Source of the DNA: Phreatobacter stygius
GTDB taxonomy: Bacteria > Pseudomonadota > Alphaproteobacteria > Rhizobiales > Phreatobacteraceae
Direction: 5' to 3'
DNA: 64,000 nucleotides
Assembly (NCBI RefSeq): GCF_005144885.1
Contig: NZ_CP039690.1
Coordinates: forward strand, 1,674,001 to 1,738,000
Within the stretch, counting starts at the first letter, position 1. Every line of letters begins with the position of its first letter. Of the stretch, positions 31,390-40,617 are shown one piece after another. The translations under genes and the position numbers were made by a program. The notes under the pieces are model-generated. The model saw only the letters and a program-made list of their open reading frames with translations, made no database searches and was not told where the DNA came from.

Positions 31390-33546
31390 TCAGGCCAGTT
31401 GCTGGTTCTTCAGCGGGATCGAACGGATGCGTTTGCCGGTCGCCGCGAAGATGGCGTTCAGCACCGCCGGCGCCGCCACCGCGATGGTCGGTTCGCCGAC
31501 CCCGCCCCAGAACCCGCCCGATGGCATCAGCACGAACTCGACCTTGGGCATCTCGTCCATGCGCACGACATTGTAGGTGTCGAAATTCTCCTGTTCCATC
31601 CGGCCGCCCTTGACCGTGCATTCGCCGTAAAGAAGCGCCGACAGGCCATAGGCGAAGGAGCCTTCGATCTGCGCCTCCACCTGCTGCGGGTTGACCACAT
31701 AGCCGGGGTCGGTGCTCGCCACGATGCGGTGGATCTTCAGCCGTCCCTGGGTGACCGAAACCTCGGCGCAGGCCGCGATATAGCTGCCGAAGGCCATCAG
31801 ATGAGCCAGCCCGCGGAACACCCCGGCCGGCGCCGGCGTGCCCCAGCCGGCCTTTTCGGCCACCGCGTTGAGCACCGCCAGATTCCGAGGGTTGTTGGTC
31901 ATGATCTCGCGCCGGAACGCCAGCGGATCCTTGCCGGCCTCCTTCGCGAGCTCGTCCATGAAGCACTCGACATAGATGGCGTTCTGGTTGGCATTGACGC
32001 CGCGCCAGAAACCCGGCGGCACATGCGGATTGCGCATGGCGTGGTCGACCAGCAGGTTCGGAATGGTGTAACCGAAGGCCGCCTCGCCGCTCGGCGCGAC
32101 ACCCTGGAACACCACGCGGTCGACGCCGTTCTGCATGTTCTGTGGCGCCAGCCCGGCCAGGATCGACTGGCCGGAAATGCGCATGTGCAGGCCGACGAGC
32201 TTGCCCGAGGCGTCGAGCCCGCCGACCATCTTGGCCTGGGTGATCGGGTGGTAGCGCCCGTGCAGCATGTCCTCTTCGCGCGACCACAGGAGCTTGACCG
32301 GAATGCCCGGCATCTGCTTGGCGATCAGCACCGCCTGGCGGACGAAATCATGGGTCGCGCCGCGCCGGCCGAAACCGCCGCCGAGATGCAGCTTGATGAC
32401 GTCGCAGTTCTGCACCGGCAGTTCGGCCGCGGCGGCGGCTGCCGCCAGCGCCGCCTCGCCGTTCTGGGTCGGGCACCAGACCTCCAGCTTGCCTGGCGTG
32501 AACCTGGCGGTAGCGTTCATCGGCTCCATCGTGGCGTGGTTCTGGAACGGGTAGTTATAGGTCGCCTCGACGGTCTTGGCGGCGCGCGCGATGGCGCCCT
32601 TGGCATCGCCCGCCTCGTTGCCGACATGGGCCTGCGGCGCGGCGAGGCCCTCCTTCAGCATGGCGTCGATGGTGGCGCTGCTGACCTGGGCGTTCGGCCC
32701 CTCGTCCCAGACGATCGGCAGGGCATCGAGCGCGGTCTTGGCCCGCCACCAGGTGTCGGCGACCACCGCCACCGCGCTGTCGCCGACCGCAACCACCTGC
32801 TTGACCCCGGGGCGGGATGCGATCGCCGCGGCATCGAAGCTCTTCACCTTGCCGCCGAACACGGGGCAGTCCTTGATCGCCGCGTTCAGCATGCCCGGCA
32901 GAACCAGGTCGGCGCCATAGACCTGCCGGCCGTTCAGCTTGTCGGCGGTGTCGAGCCGCTTCACCGGTTGGCCGGCGATGCGCCAATCCTTGGGGTCCTT
33001 CAGCGGCACGTCCTTGGGCGGCTCGATCCGGGCCGCCGCCGCGGCCACCTGGCCATAGCTGACCGAGCGGCCCGAGGCCGCATGGGTGATCCGGCTGTTG
33101 GCGGCCCGGCATTCGGAGGCCGCCACGCCCCATTGCTGTGCCGCCGCCGCGACCAGCATGACGCGCGCCGCAGCCCCACCCTGGCGGACATAGTCCTGGC
33201 TCTCGCGGATGCCGCGGCTGCCGCCGGTCGAATAATTGCCCCAGATCCGGCTGCGCGCCAGGTTCTGACCCGGCGTCGGATATTCGGTCGTCACTTTCGA
33301 CCAGTCGCATTCGAGCTCTTCGGCGACCAGCTGGGCAAGCCCGGTCAAGGTGCCCTGCCCCATTTCCGAGCGGGCGATGCGGATGACCACCGTGTCGTCG
33401 GGCCTGATGACGACCCAGGCATTGACCTCGGGCGGCAGGCCCTGGGCGAGCGCCTCGCCGTCGAAGGGCACGTGGAAACCGAGCGTGAAACCCGCGGCGG
33501 CCGAGCCGACCAGGAACGAGCGGCGTGAAACATCGAGCGTTGTCAT
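31390..33546 (-). CDS. molybdopterin-binding large subunit of an IorB-like molybdenum hydroxylase
   Basis: A 718-aa xanthine-oxidase-family catalytic subunit of the isoquinoline 1-oxidoreductase beta type. A Tat signal (SRRSFLVGSAAAGFTLGFHV) marks it as periplasmic. Cofactor segments include RIARSEMGQGTLTGLAQLVA, KLHLGGGFGRRGATHDFVRQ and GVAPSGEAAFGY. The C-terminal GGFWGGVGEPTIAVAAPAVL has the base Glu of GVGEP. Family members hydroxylate N-heterocycles or oxidise aldehydes. Being co-transcribed with FCSD and SoxXYZA is the unusual point: it may supply an oxidation step here. No coiled heme domain is fused to it, so electrons leave through the 2Fe-2S subunit and a cytochrome. Confidence 0.9.
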   Translation of the reverse strand: MTTLDVSRRSFLVGSAAAGFTLGFHVPFDGEALAQGLPPEVNAWVVIRPDDTVVIRIARSEMGQGTLTGLAQLVAEELECDWSKVTTEYPTPGQNLARSRIWGNYSTGGSRGIRESQDYVRQGGAAARVMLVAAAAQQWGVAASECRAANSRITHAASGRSVSYGQVAAAAARIEPPKDVPLKDPKDWRIAGQPVKRLDTADKLNGRQVYGADLVLPGMLNAAIKDCPVFGGKVKSFDAAAIASRPGVKQVVAVGDSAVAVVADTWWRAKTALDALPIVWDEGPNAQVSSATIDAMLKEGLAAPQAHVGNEAGDAKGAIARAAKTVEATYNYPFQNHATMEPMNATARFTPGKLEVWCPTQNGEAALAAAAAAAELPVQNCDVIKLHLGGGFGRRGATHDFVRQAVLIAKQMPGIPVKLLWSREEDMLHGRYHPITQAKMVGGLDASGKLVGLHMRISGQSILAGLAPQNMQNGVDRVVFQGVAPSGEAAFGYTIPNLLVDHAMRNPHVPPGFWRGVNANQNAIYVECFMDELAKEAGKDPLAFRREIMTNNPRNLAVLNAVAEKAGWGTPAPAGVFRGLAHLMAFGSYIAACAEVSVTQGRLKIHRIVASTDPGYVVNPQQVEAQIEGSFAYGLSALLYGECTVKGGRMEQENFDTYNVVRMDEMPKVEFVLMPSGGFWGGVGEPTIAVAAPAVLNAIFAATGKRIRSIPLKNQQLA

Positions 33547-33567
33547 GGCAATCCCCGTTTCAAACCG

Positions 33568-34032
33568 TCAGCCGCGACGCACGCCGCCATCGGCGGCGAG
33601 ATGGATGGCCGCGCGCACCCGGTTATAGGTGCCGCAGCGGCAGATATTGGTCATTTCGGCGTCGATATCGGCATCCGTCGGTTTCGGCTTGGCCGCCAGC
33701 AAGGCCACCGCCGCCATGATCATGCCCGACTGGCAATAGCCGCATTGCGGCACGTCGAGCGCCGCCCAGGCCTTCTGCACCGGGTGCGAACTATCAGCCG
33801 ACAGGCCCTCGATGGTGACGATCTGCTGCTCGGCGGTGATCGAGCCGACCGGCATCGCGCAGGAGCGCACCGGCTGGCCGTCGATGTGAACGGTGCAGGC
33901 GCCGCACTGGGCGATGCCGCAACCATATTTGGTGCCGGTCAGTCCGACCTGTTCGCGCAGCACCCAGAGCAGCGGCGTGTCGTCCTCGACCGTGACGTCG
34001 ACGGCCTTCCCATTGATCATCAATCTCGGCAT
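33568..34032 (-). CDS. 2Fe-2S small subunit of the molybdenum hydroxylase (IorA-like)
   Basis: A 154-aa protein with two [2Fe-2S] sites: the plant-ferredoxin-type [15 protein letters not shown] near residue 40, with a partner Cys in VRSCAMP, and the helical-domain CGYCQSGM plus CRCGTY near 98-135. No signal peptide; it probably crosses the membrane with the Tat-targeted large subunit. First gene of the eight-gene operon. It transfers electrons from the molybdenum centre to a cytochrome. Confidence 0.92.
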   Translation of the reverse strand: MPRLMINGKAVDVTVEDDTPLLWVLREQVGLTGTKYGCGIAQCGACTVHIDGQPVRSCAMPVGSITAEQQIVTIEGLSADSSHPVQKAWAALDVPQCGYCQSGMIMAAVALLAAKPKPTDADIDAEMTNICRCGTYNRVRAAIHLAADGGVRRG

Positions 34033-34642
34033 GACGCTTTCCCCTTCTCGGCAAGGCTCTGGGACGAAGGCTGGCTCTGGACGAAGGCTGGTGGGACCGG
34101 GGCTCTTCTCGGCTTGGGAGATCGGCGGCCGCGCCGCCCGCTCGCGGACGATCGCCGACCGAAATCCCCCGACAGCCCTGGCCCGTCAGAACAGAATATT
34201 TCCAAAGTGTGGGACGGGCGGCGGCCGAGCGTCAATCGGCAGCGGTCTCAATGAATTGTGATGACGTGGAATTGTGATGATGTGGCCGGTCGCGGCGCGC
34301 CGGCGGCCGCCGGTGCGGCGGTCCGGAGCCGGCAAAACCACAAGCGGAAGGCGCGACCTCGGCCGCCGCGCAAGACCTGGATGATGCCGGCGAAATCCCG
34401 GTCGGTGGCGAAGCCGCGATCGATCGCTACCGACGTGACACTGAACCTGCGCGCGACGGGCGGGTTCGATGGTGCGGCAACCTGTCGTTGCATAATGATC
34501 ACAACGGCCGGGAATCGGCGCCGGGCCTTGCCTATGCAGGCACTGGCCGCGCGCGAGGTACTGGCGCGCGCAACCGGATCTGCGATACCTCGGAGTTTAG
34601 GGCCGTGGTTCGGGGGACTGGCAGTCGGCTCAGCGGGGCAGC
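34033..34642. other. 610-bp intergenic region with a gene relic
   Basis: It separates the minus-strand molybdenum/Sox operon from the plus-strand autotransporter, so both promoters should be here. It also holds a decayed piece of a denD-like gene (34381-34428). AT-richer stretches near 34190-34270 contain a tandem GTGATGA/GTGATGATGTGG pattern. Open frames across it overlap the relic and lack ribosome binding sites. No confident promoter was identified. Confidence 0.5.
34381..34428 (-). pseudogene. relic of the 3' end of a denD-like gene (direct-repeat copy 1)
   Basis: On the minus strand this reads AIDRGFATDRDFAGII, nearly the C-terminal ALDLGFTADRDFAGII of the intact epimerase at 37899-38873. 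The DNA matches 37945-37992 at 42 of 48 positions, in the same orientation. The two copies flank the autotransporter gene. Confidence 0.7.
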
Positions 34643-37600
34643 ATGCAGCAGCATATCAGGCAGGCCCGGGGCACGGCCAAGCGGGCCCTGCTCGCCGGCA
34701 CGGCCTTCACCGGCGCATTCATTGCGGTCATCGCCGGCCATCCCGGCAGCGCGCTTGCTGCCTGCACGGTTACGGCGGCGCCCAACACCGTCGCCTGCGC
34801 CACGACGGTCACGATTGCCTCGACGAATGTCGATGCGGCAAGCCCGTCGTCGAACGACTACAAGCAGCAGTTCACCGTCGGAGGCGCGGTGACCGCCAGG
34901 GTCAATGCCGGCCAGACGGTCATGGGCGAGGGGCTCTGGATCGCCGCGGACGAGCTCGGCGCGCCCCTGACGTTCACCAATAACGGCGCGCTGACGGGGT
35001 CCGCCAGCGCACTCCATCTCAGTTCCAATGGCGGGGACATCACTTATTCGGGCAATGGCAGTCTCAGCGGCATCTCCACCACGGGTGCCGGCCTCTTTCT
35101 CAACGCAACCGGTGCCGGCGCCATCACGGTCGGCGCGAGCGGCACGCCGGTCGCGGCCAATTTTTCCGGCGGGAGCGGCCTGGTCGCCCAATCGAATTCC
35201 GGCGCGATCGCCGTCTTTCTGAATGGCGGCGGCCTCGCGGCGACCGCTGCCACTGGAACGGGCTTGCTCTTGCTGAGCGGCGGCGGCGGAAACGTCTCCG
35301 CCCGGCTGATCAGCAACACGACGATCACCAATGCCAGCGGGGCCGCCAATGACACCGCTGGTATCGCTGCGCTGTCGTTCGGCGGCACAGTCACCATCGC
35401 TTCGAACGCCAATATCGGCAGCGCCGGCGCCGCGACGTCGTTCAAGAACGGCATTCAATTGAACGGGTCGGGCAGCGGAAATGTCAGCCTGTTCCAAGGC
35501 GGCACGATCTTCGCGACAACCGCGGGCGTCCGTGCGGAGCACAGTGGCGCAGGCCGGCTTTGGGTTGATACGGCCGCGGGCAGCGTGATCACCATGGCCG
35601 GCGGCGGCTCCGGTATCCAGGCCATCTCGACCGGCACCGGCGCGGTCGACGTCACGACCGCCGGCACGATCAGCGGAGGGGTGTTCGGCGTTCAAGCCTC
35701 CATGTTGAACGTCCTCAACGCCAGCAACATCATGGTCGCGGCGAACGGCAACATCACCGCCGCGAATACCGCCATCGCGGCCGTTACGCAGGGCACAGGC
35801 AGCGTGCTTGTGTCGATCGGCGCCGGTGCCACCGTGCAGGGCGCGGCCAGCATCGGTGTGCTGGTCGCGGGCGGCGGCGTCAACACGATCACCAACAACG
35901 GCGCGATCGCCGGCAACATAGGCATCGCGACGTCTCTGGGCCGGACCGCGGTGACGAATACCGGCAGCATCACCGGCACTGGCGGCATTGCGGTGATCCT
36001 CCTCGGTGCCAACAACCTCTTCAGCATGAGCGGATCGGCCGCGACGCTGACCGGCCAGGCGGTCGGCAGCGGCACGGACACCTTCCGCTTCGCCGGCGCG
36101 GGCGGCAATACGTTCGACGTCAGTCAGATCGGCTCGGGCTGGTCGCTTCTCGACAAGGCGGGATCGTCGAACTGGACGCTGACCGGTACCTCGACCTATG
36201 CCGGGCCAGTGACGGTGAGCGGCGGCACGCTGTCGGTGAACGGCAATCTCGCCTCGGCGGCGAGCCTGACGGTGAGCAGCGGCGGAACGCTCGGCGGCAC
36301 CGGAACGGTCGGCACGACCACGATCAATGCCGGCGGTGTGCTCGCGCCCGGCAACTCCCTCGGCACGATCACGGTCAGCGGCACTCTCACGCTCGCCGCC
36401 GGCAGCACCACCGTGATCGAAGCGTCGAGCGCCGGCACCGACCGCATCAACGTCACAGGCACGGCCAGTCTTGCCGGCGGCCTCCGCGTGGTCGGCCTCG
36501 GCACCGGGTTCAGCTTCGACACCCCCTACACGATCCTGTCGGCAGCCGGCGGCCGCACCGGCACGTTCTCATCCGTCGCGACGCTGTCACCGGCGCTGCG
36601 CGCGACCGTGATCTATACGGCGAGCGACGCGATCCTGACGCTGAAGCCCGGCCTCTTGCGGCCGGTCCTGCCGGCCGGCACGGGCACCAACCCGGGCAAT
36701 GTCGCCGGGGGCATCGACCGCGCGGTCCTCGGCGGCGCCAATGTCTCGGCCTTCTACCCGCTCTATGATCGGACGCCGGCGGGGATCGTCCAGGGCCTCG
36801 ACACACTCTCCGGCGAGGCGGCGACCGGCACCCAGCAGGCCGCATTCAACGCCGCGAGCCTGTTCCTCAACCTGATGCTCGATCCGATGGTCGGTAGCCG
36901 CGGCGCCCTGGCGTCGGGCGCCGGGCCGTCGCTGGTTCAGATGGCCGATCCGCCGGGCCCGGCGACACCGGGCCTGCGCGTTACGGAAAACTGGTCGATC
37001 TGGACCAAGGCCTTTGGCCAGTCCAGCCGGATGAATGCCGACGCGGCGGTCGGCTCGGCCCGCACCTCCGGCGGCCTCTATGGCGTGGCGGCCGGCGCCG
37101 ACCGCAGGCTTTCGCCCGACACGCTGGTCGGTTTCGCGCTGGCCGGCGGCGGCACCTCCTATGGCCTCGGCGGCCGCGGCGGCGGCACCGGCGATCTCTT
37201 CCAGATCGGCCTCTACGGCTCCACCCGCGTCCAGGACGGCTATGTCTCGGCGGCGATCGCCTATGGCTGGAACGGCTTCGACATCAAGCGCGACGTCAAT
37301 ATCGCCGGCCCCGAGGTCTATTCCTCACGCGTCACCGCCCAGACCTATGGCGCCCGGCTCGAGACCGGCTGGCGCTTCGGCTCAGCCGCCGCCGGCCTGG
37401 CCAGTTTCGGCTGGACACCCTATGCCGCCATCGAGGCCATTGGCTATTCCGCGCCGGGCTACCGCGAGGCGTCGACCCCGGCGGGCGGCGCCTTCGCGCT
37501 CAGCTTCGCGGCCAGGAGCACGGCGACGGCGCGCGCCGAACTCGGTGTCAGGCTCGACGGCAGGGCCCGCATCGCCGAAACCACCGACCTGATCACTTAT

Positions 37601-37843
37601 GGCCGGCTCGCCTGGGCCTATCAGGCCAATACCGAGCGCTCGCTCAACGCGACGTTCCAGACCCTGGCCGACTCCGGCTTCACCGTGTTCGGCGCCAGAC
37701 CGTCCATGCATACCGCGCTGGCGACCCTCGGCGCCGAACTGCGCTTCGCCAATGGCCTCAGGCTGTCCTCGACCATCGAGGGCGAGCTCGGCGAGCGGCA
37801 CCAGGCGATCCGGGCGAATGCCGGCCTCAGATACGCCTGGTGA
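34643..37843 (+). CDS. type V autotransporter (AT-1) with beta-helix passenger
   Basis: A 1066-aa secreted protein. A long signal region (RALLAGTAFTGAFIAVIAGH, cleavage near ALAA) is followed by a Gly/Ala/Thr/Ser-rich passenger with repeated beta-strand patterns (about residues 40-510). Autotransporter-associated repeats come next (TSTYAGPVTVSGGTLSVNGN; GVLAPGNSLGTITVSGTL, about 515-590). A C-terminal translocator barrel from about residue 780 starts ENWSIWTKAFGQSSRM and ends AGLRYAW, with a terminal aromatic residue as is usual. No protease triad was recognised, so adhesion is more likely than proteolysis. It is flanked by a direct repeat and may be a recent insertion. Confidence 0.9.
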   Translation: MQQHIRQARGTAKRALLAGTAFTGAFIAVIAGHPGSALAACTVTAAPNTVACATTVTIASTNVDAASPSSNDYKQQFTVGGAVTARVNAGQTVMGEGLWIAADELGAPLTFTNNGALTGSASALHLSSNGGDITYSGNGSLSGISTTGAGLFLNATGAGAITVGASGTPVAANFSGGSGLVAQSNSGAIAVFLNGGGLAATAATGTGLLLLSGGGGNVSARLISNTTITNASGAANDTAGIAALSFGGTVTIASNANIGSAGAATSFKNGIQLNGSGSGNVSLFQGGTIFATTAGVRAEHSGAGRLWVDTAAGSVITMAGGGSGIQAISTGTGAVDVTTAGTISGGVFGVQASMLNVLNASNIMVAANGNITAANTAIAAVTQGTGSVLVSIGAGATVQGAASIGVLVAGGGVNTITNNGAIAGNIGIATSLGRTAVTNTGSITGTGGIAVILLGANNLFSMSGSAATLTGQAVGSGTDTFRFAGAGGNTFDVSQIGSGWSLLDKAGSSNWTLTGTSTYAGPVTVSGGTLSVNGNLASAASLTVSSGGTLGGTGTVGTTTINAGGVLAPGNSLGTITVSGTLTLAAGSTTVIEASSAGTDRINVTGTASLAGGLRVVGLGTGFSFDTPYTILSAAGGRTGTFSSVATLSPALRATVIYTASDAILTLKPGLLRPVLPAGTGTNPGNVAGGIDRAVLGGANVSAFYPLYDRTPAGIVQGLDTLSGEAATGTQQAAFNAASLFLNLMLDPMVGSRGALASGAGPSLVQMADPPGPATPGLRVTENWSIWTKAFGQSSRMNADAAVGSARTSGGLYGVAAGADRRLSPDTLVGFALAGGGTSYGLGGRGGGTGDLFQIGLYGSTRVQDGYVSAAIAYGWNGFDIKRDVNIAGPEVYSSRVTAQTYGARLETGWRFGSAAAGLASFGWTPYAAIEAIGYSAPGYREASTPAGGAFALSFAARSTATARAELGVRLDGRARIAETTDLITYGRLAWAYQANTERSLNATFQTLADSGFTVFGARPSMHTALATLGAELRFANGLRLSSTIEGELGERHQAIRANAGLRYAW

Positions 37844-37898
37844 GGCGCCGGCAGGGCGGCTCATCTCGCAACCGGCCAGGTCCTGTCGCGTTCGGGCG

Positions 37899-38873
37899 TC
37901 AGGCCATGATACGTCCGCCCAGCTCGTCGGCGATATGGGCCTCAATGATGCCGGCGAAGTCCCGGTCGGCGGTGAAGCCGAGATCGAGCGCCCGCTTCGG
38001 CGTGAACTTCCAGGCGGCGCCTGAAACGATGCGCTGGATCGTCGGGTCCGGCTCGCGCCGGATGCGCGCCACCACCGCATCGCCGGCGATGGCGCGCAAG
38101 GCGGCGATCTGGTCGCCGACCGTGCAGGAGACGCCCGGCATGGTGATGTTGCGGCGCGGACCGATCAGCCCGCTGGCGAGGCTGGCGGCATGGATCAGGA
38201 AGCCGACCGCGGCGCGCGGCGAGGCGTGCCACATGCCAACCTCGTCGCCGACCGGCAGCACCGCCGCGTGGCCGGCCAGCGGCTCGCGGATGATGTTGGA
38301 GAAGAAGCCGGTCGCCGCCTTGTTGGGTTTGCCCGGCCTGACGCAGATGGTCGGCAGGCGAATGCCGACGCCGTCGAAAAAGCCCCGGCGCGAGTAGTCG
38401 GTCAAAAGCAGTTCGTCGATCGCCTTCTGGGTGCCGTAGGAGGTCTGCGGCACCGTGTGGAAGTCATCCGTGATGGTCTCGGGGAACGGCCCGCGGAACA
38501 CCCCGATGGAGGACGAGAACACCAGCCGCGGGGTGATGCCGGCATGGCGGATCGCCTCGAACAGTTTCAGCGTGCCATGCAGGTTGACCCGGTAGCCCTT
38601 GTCGAAATCGGCCTCGGCCTCGCCCGAGACGATCGCCGCGAGATGGAAGATCAGCTCCGGCCGGCCGGCGATCGCCGCTTCCGCCACGCCCGGATCGGCG
38701 AGGTCGCCGGTCGCCGCGCTCACCGGAAACGGCGCCGATATCAGCGCCGGTTCGACCACGTCGTGCAGCACGACCCCGGTAATCGGCCGGCCGCCGAGCG
38801 AGCCGATGGCGGCCAGCCGCTCGACCAGCTTGCGGCCGAGCATGCCGGCGCCGCCCAGGATGACAATGCGCAT
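37899..38873 (-). CDS. denD: NAD-dependent epimerase/dehydratase family, DenD-like (D-erythronate dehydrogenase type)
   Basis: A 324-aa short-chain extended dehydrogenase. The N-terminal NAD motif is MRIVILGGAGMLGRKLVERL. Also present are HLAAIVSGEAEADFDKGYRV, SSSIGVFRGPFPETITDD and the active-site YGTQKAIDELL (Tyr-x3-Lys). The C-terminal WKFTPKRALDLGFTADRDFA is typical of DenD-type proteins. D-erythronate dehydrogenase oxidises the C2 hydroxyl in tetronate catabolism. The PdxA2-like gene and transporter at 59.7-63.9 kb would suit a related pathway, though no kinase of that pathway lies in the window. ATG 38873 is chosen at the Rossmann start. Confidence 0.8.
   Translation of the reverse strand: MRIVILGGAGMLGRKLVERLAAIGSLGGRPITGVVLHDVVEPALISAPFPVSAATGDLADPGVAEAAIAGRPELIFHLAAIVSGEAEADFDKGYRVNLHGTLKLFEAIRHAGITPRLVFSSSIGVFRGPFPETITDDFHTVPQTSYGTQKAIDELLLTDYSRRGFFDGVGIRLPTICVRPGKPNKAATGFFSNIIREPLAGHAAVLPVGDEVGMWHASPRAAVGFLIHAASLASGLIGPRRNITMPGVSCTVGDQIAALRAIAGDAVVARIRREPDPTIQRIVSGAAWKFTPKRALDLGFTADRDFAGIIEAHIADELGGRIMA
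37945..37992 (-). repeat. direct-repeat copy 2 within the denD-like gene
   Basis: The intact counterpart of 34381-34428 (42/48 identical), encoding the TADRDFAGII segment near the C-terminus. The pair spans 3.6 kb and encloses the autotransporter. Confidence 0.7.
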
Positions 38874-39104
38874 GTCGGGGGTTTCCTCTTGTCCGGTCCG
38901 GATCAAACCGCGGCGCGTCGTCGGCCGCGCCTCGTTCTCGCGCGATGATCGGTGCCCGTCACGGTTGCACAGCCGCCGCGCCAGTCAAGCCGCAAGCGCG
39001 CCGGCCATGTCAGGTCTGCTGCCCTGTCGGATTTTGATCCAGTCCCTGGCTGGCGCACGTAGAGACGATAAGATCGAAAAACGACCGGCAACAGGGATTC
39101 GGCT

Positions 39105-39551
39105 GTGCAACGCATCACGATCAGCATCGACGACGATCTCCTCGCGATGATCGACCGGCTCAGCGACCGGCGCGGATATACCAGCCGTTCCGAGGCGCTA
39201 CGCGACATCGTGCGCGAGGCGGTGACCAGCGAGCAGGCCGCTTCCGAAGACGACACGCCGTGCATTGCCGCGCTGACCTATGTGTTCGAGCACCACACCC
39301 GTGACCTCGCCCGGCGCCTGACCGAGACGCAGCACGAACATCACGACCTGTCGGTCGCCTCCCTGCATGTCCATGTCGATCACCACGACTGCCTGGAGGT
39401 GGCGATCCTGAAAGGCAGCGTCAGCGCCGTCAGACGTTTCGCCGACGGCGTCGTCACCCAGCGTGGCGTCAGGCTCGGCAACCTGCAGATCATCCCGGTC
39501 GGGCACAGCCACGGCGTCGGCGATCATCCCCACGACCACGATCACGACTGA
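39105..39551 (+). CDS. nikR: NikR, nickel-responsive repressor
   Basis: A 148-aa ribbon-helix-helix regulator. The DNA-binding N-terminus is RITISIDDDLLAMIDRLSDR with RGYTSRSEALRDIVREAV. The ACT-like nickel domain has the ligand set His in TQHEHHD and His-x-His-x5-Cys in LHVHVDHHDCLE. A C-terminal His/Asp tail (HSHGVGDHPHDHDHD) may bind extra metal. The GTG start has AGGG upstream. No nickel transporter or enzyme gene is adjacent and no canonical GTATGA-type operator was seen nearby, so its targets lie outside the window. Confidence 0.92.
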   Translation: MQRITISIDDDLLAMIDRLSDRRGYTSRSEALRDIVREAVTSEQAASEDDTPCIAALTYVFEHHTRDLARRLTETQHEHHDLSVASLHVHVDHHDCLEVAILKGSVSAVRRFADGVVTQRGVRLGNLQIIPVGHSHGVGDHPHDHDHD

Positions 39552-39566
39552 TCGGCCACCCGCCGG

Positions 39567-40268
39567 TCAGATCGCGTCGCGCACCCGGGTCAGCGAGGCG
39601 TCGAGATGGCGGCCGATGACCTCGGCCAGCCGGTCGGCATCGCGCGCCGTCAGCGCCGCGACCATTTCTTCGTGCTCGGCAACCGCGCCGGCCCATTTCT
39701 GCGGCTCGCCATGGCCGATGAAGCGCGCTCGCTTGATCCGCGACTGCAGCATGGTGTGGGTCTCGGCCAGCACGGCATTGCCGGAGGCCTGTACGATGGC
39801 GCTGTGGATCGCCTGGTTGAGCTTGAAATATTCGAGCCGGTCGCGGCTCTGGTAGAAGCCGAGCATCCGCCGGTGCAGGTCGGCGATGGCCTCGATGGTG
39901 GCCTGGTCGGCCCGCGCGCAGGCGAGCCGGCCGCCCAGTTGTTCGATCGATTTCAGCACTTCCAGGATCTGGAACAGGTCCTGCTCGCTGAACCGCCGGA
40001 CGATCGCGCCCTTGGCCGGCACGACCTCGACCAGGCCTTCGCTGGCGAGCGTCTTGATGGCTTCGCGCAGCGGCGTGCGCGACACGCCGAGGAGCGCGCC
40101 GACCTGCACCTCGTTGATCCGCGCGCCAGGCGCCAGCCGGCCCTCGATGATCATGTCGCGGACATGGCTGACCACCTCGCCATGCAGGGTGCGGCGGGTG
40201 ATGCGGGTGATCTCGCCGAAGATTTCGGGTTCCGGCGGCGGCGTGCTGCCCTCAGGCGTTTCGCTCAA
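39567..40268 (-). CDS. GntR-family regulator, FCD subfamily
   Basis: About 233 aa. The winged helix (GEVVSHVRDMIIEGRLAPGA; VSRTPLREAIKTLASEGLVE) is followed by an FCD all-helical effector domain with Asp/His metal-type ligands (ARADQATIEAIADLHRRM; LNQAIHSAIVQASGN; VAEHEEMVAAL). The TTG at 40268 is preferred because GGAGAGGG precedes it; an in-frame ATG at 40313 is an alternative. It lies downstream of the liv genes on the same strand and may control that importer. FCD regulators usually sense organic acids. Confidence 0.88.
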   Translation of the reverse strand: MSETPEGSTPPPEPEIFGEITRITRRTLHGEVVSHVRDMIIEGRLAPGARINEVQVGALLGVSRTPLREAIKTLASEGLVEVVPAKGAIVRRFSEQDLFQILEVLKSIEQLGGRLACARADQATIEAIADLHRRMLGFYQSRDRLEYFKLNQAIHSAIVQASGNAVLAETHTMLQSRIKRARFIGHGEPQKWAGAVAEHEEMVAALTARDADRLAEVIGRHLDASLTRVRDAI

Positions 40269-40617
40269 TGGACCCTCTCCTCGACGGCTGTTCGCGGCGC
40301 CGGAGCGCTGCATGCCAAGCTTTAGCAGGCTGTCGCGGAAGTCTGTAGCGACACGACGTTCGGCGCGATGCAGGCGGCGTGGGAATTTGGCCGGGGGCAG
40401 TCGATGCGCGGGTCGGACGCGCGCTCCGGAGCGCTGTTTTCCGGCGCGGACCCGGATCTCCGGATCGGCATCGGAAATCCCGTTTGGCGACCGATGGACA
40501 AGACGGTCCGGCCCTGCCGCGATCGTCGCGGGAGGATTGGCAGATGAACTGAAAAAGTTCAAAGCCAGGGGCCTGTCGCCATGGGCTCATGATGGCGGGG
40601 GCGAAGGGCGCCGGCGG
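40269..40617. other. 349-bp gap between GntR-type gene and livF
   Basis: It must hold the regulator's promoter and the end of the liv transcript. No convincing promoter hexamers, operator or terminator was found, and open frames here lack coding features. Confidence 0.4.

Noticed and set aside
29458-33528. A 1356-codon open frame on the plus strand opposite the sox/molybdenum operon
   Set aside because: It is antisense to several genes with clear catalytic motifs, shows no domain, and arises from the strong G/C third-base bias, which removes stops on the opposite strand.
27742-34032. A standard thiosulfate-oxidising sox operon
   Set aside because: No SoxB, SoxC or SoxD in or near the cluster, and SoxY has an unusual end, so a normal Kelly-Friedrich pathway cannot be claimed from this locus.
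34258-34983. A 241-codon frame upstream of and overlapping the autotransporter start
   Set aside because: It crosses the denD relic, overlaps the real signal peptide in another frame and has no ribosome binding site.
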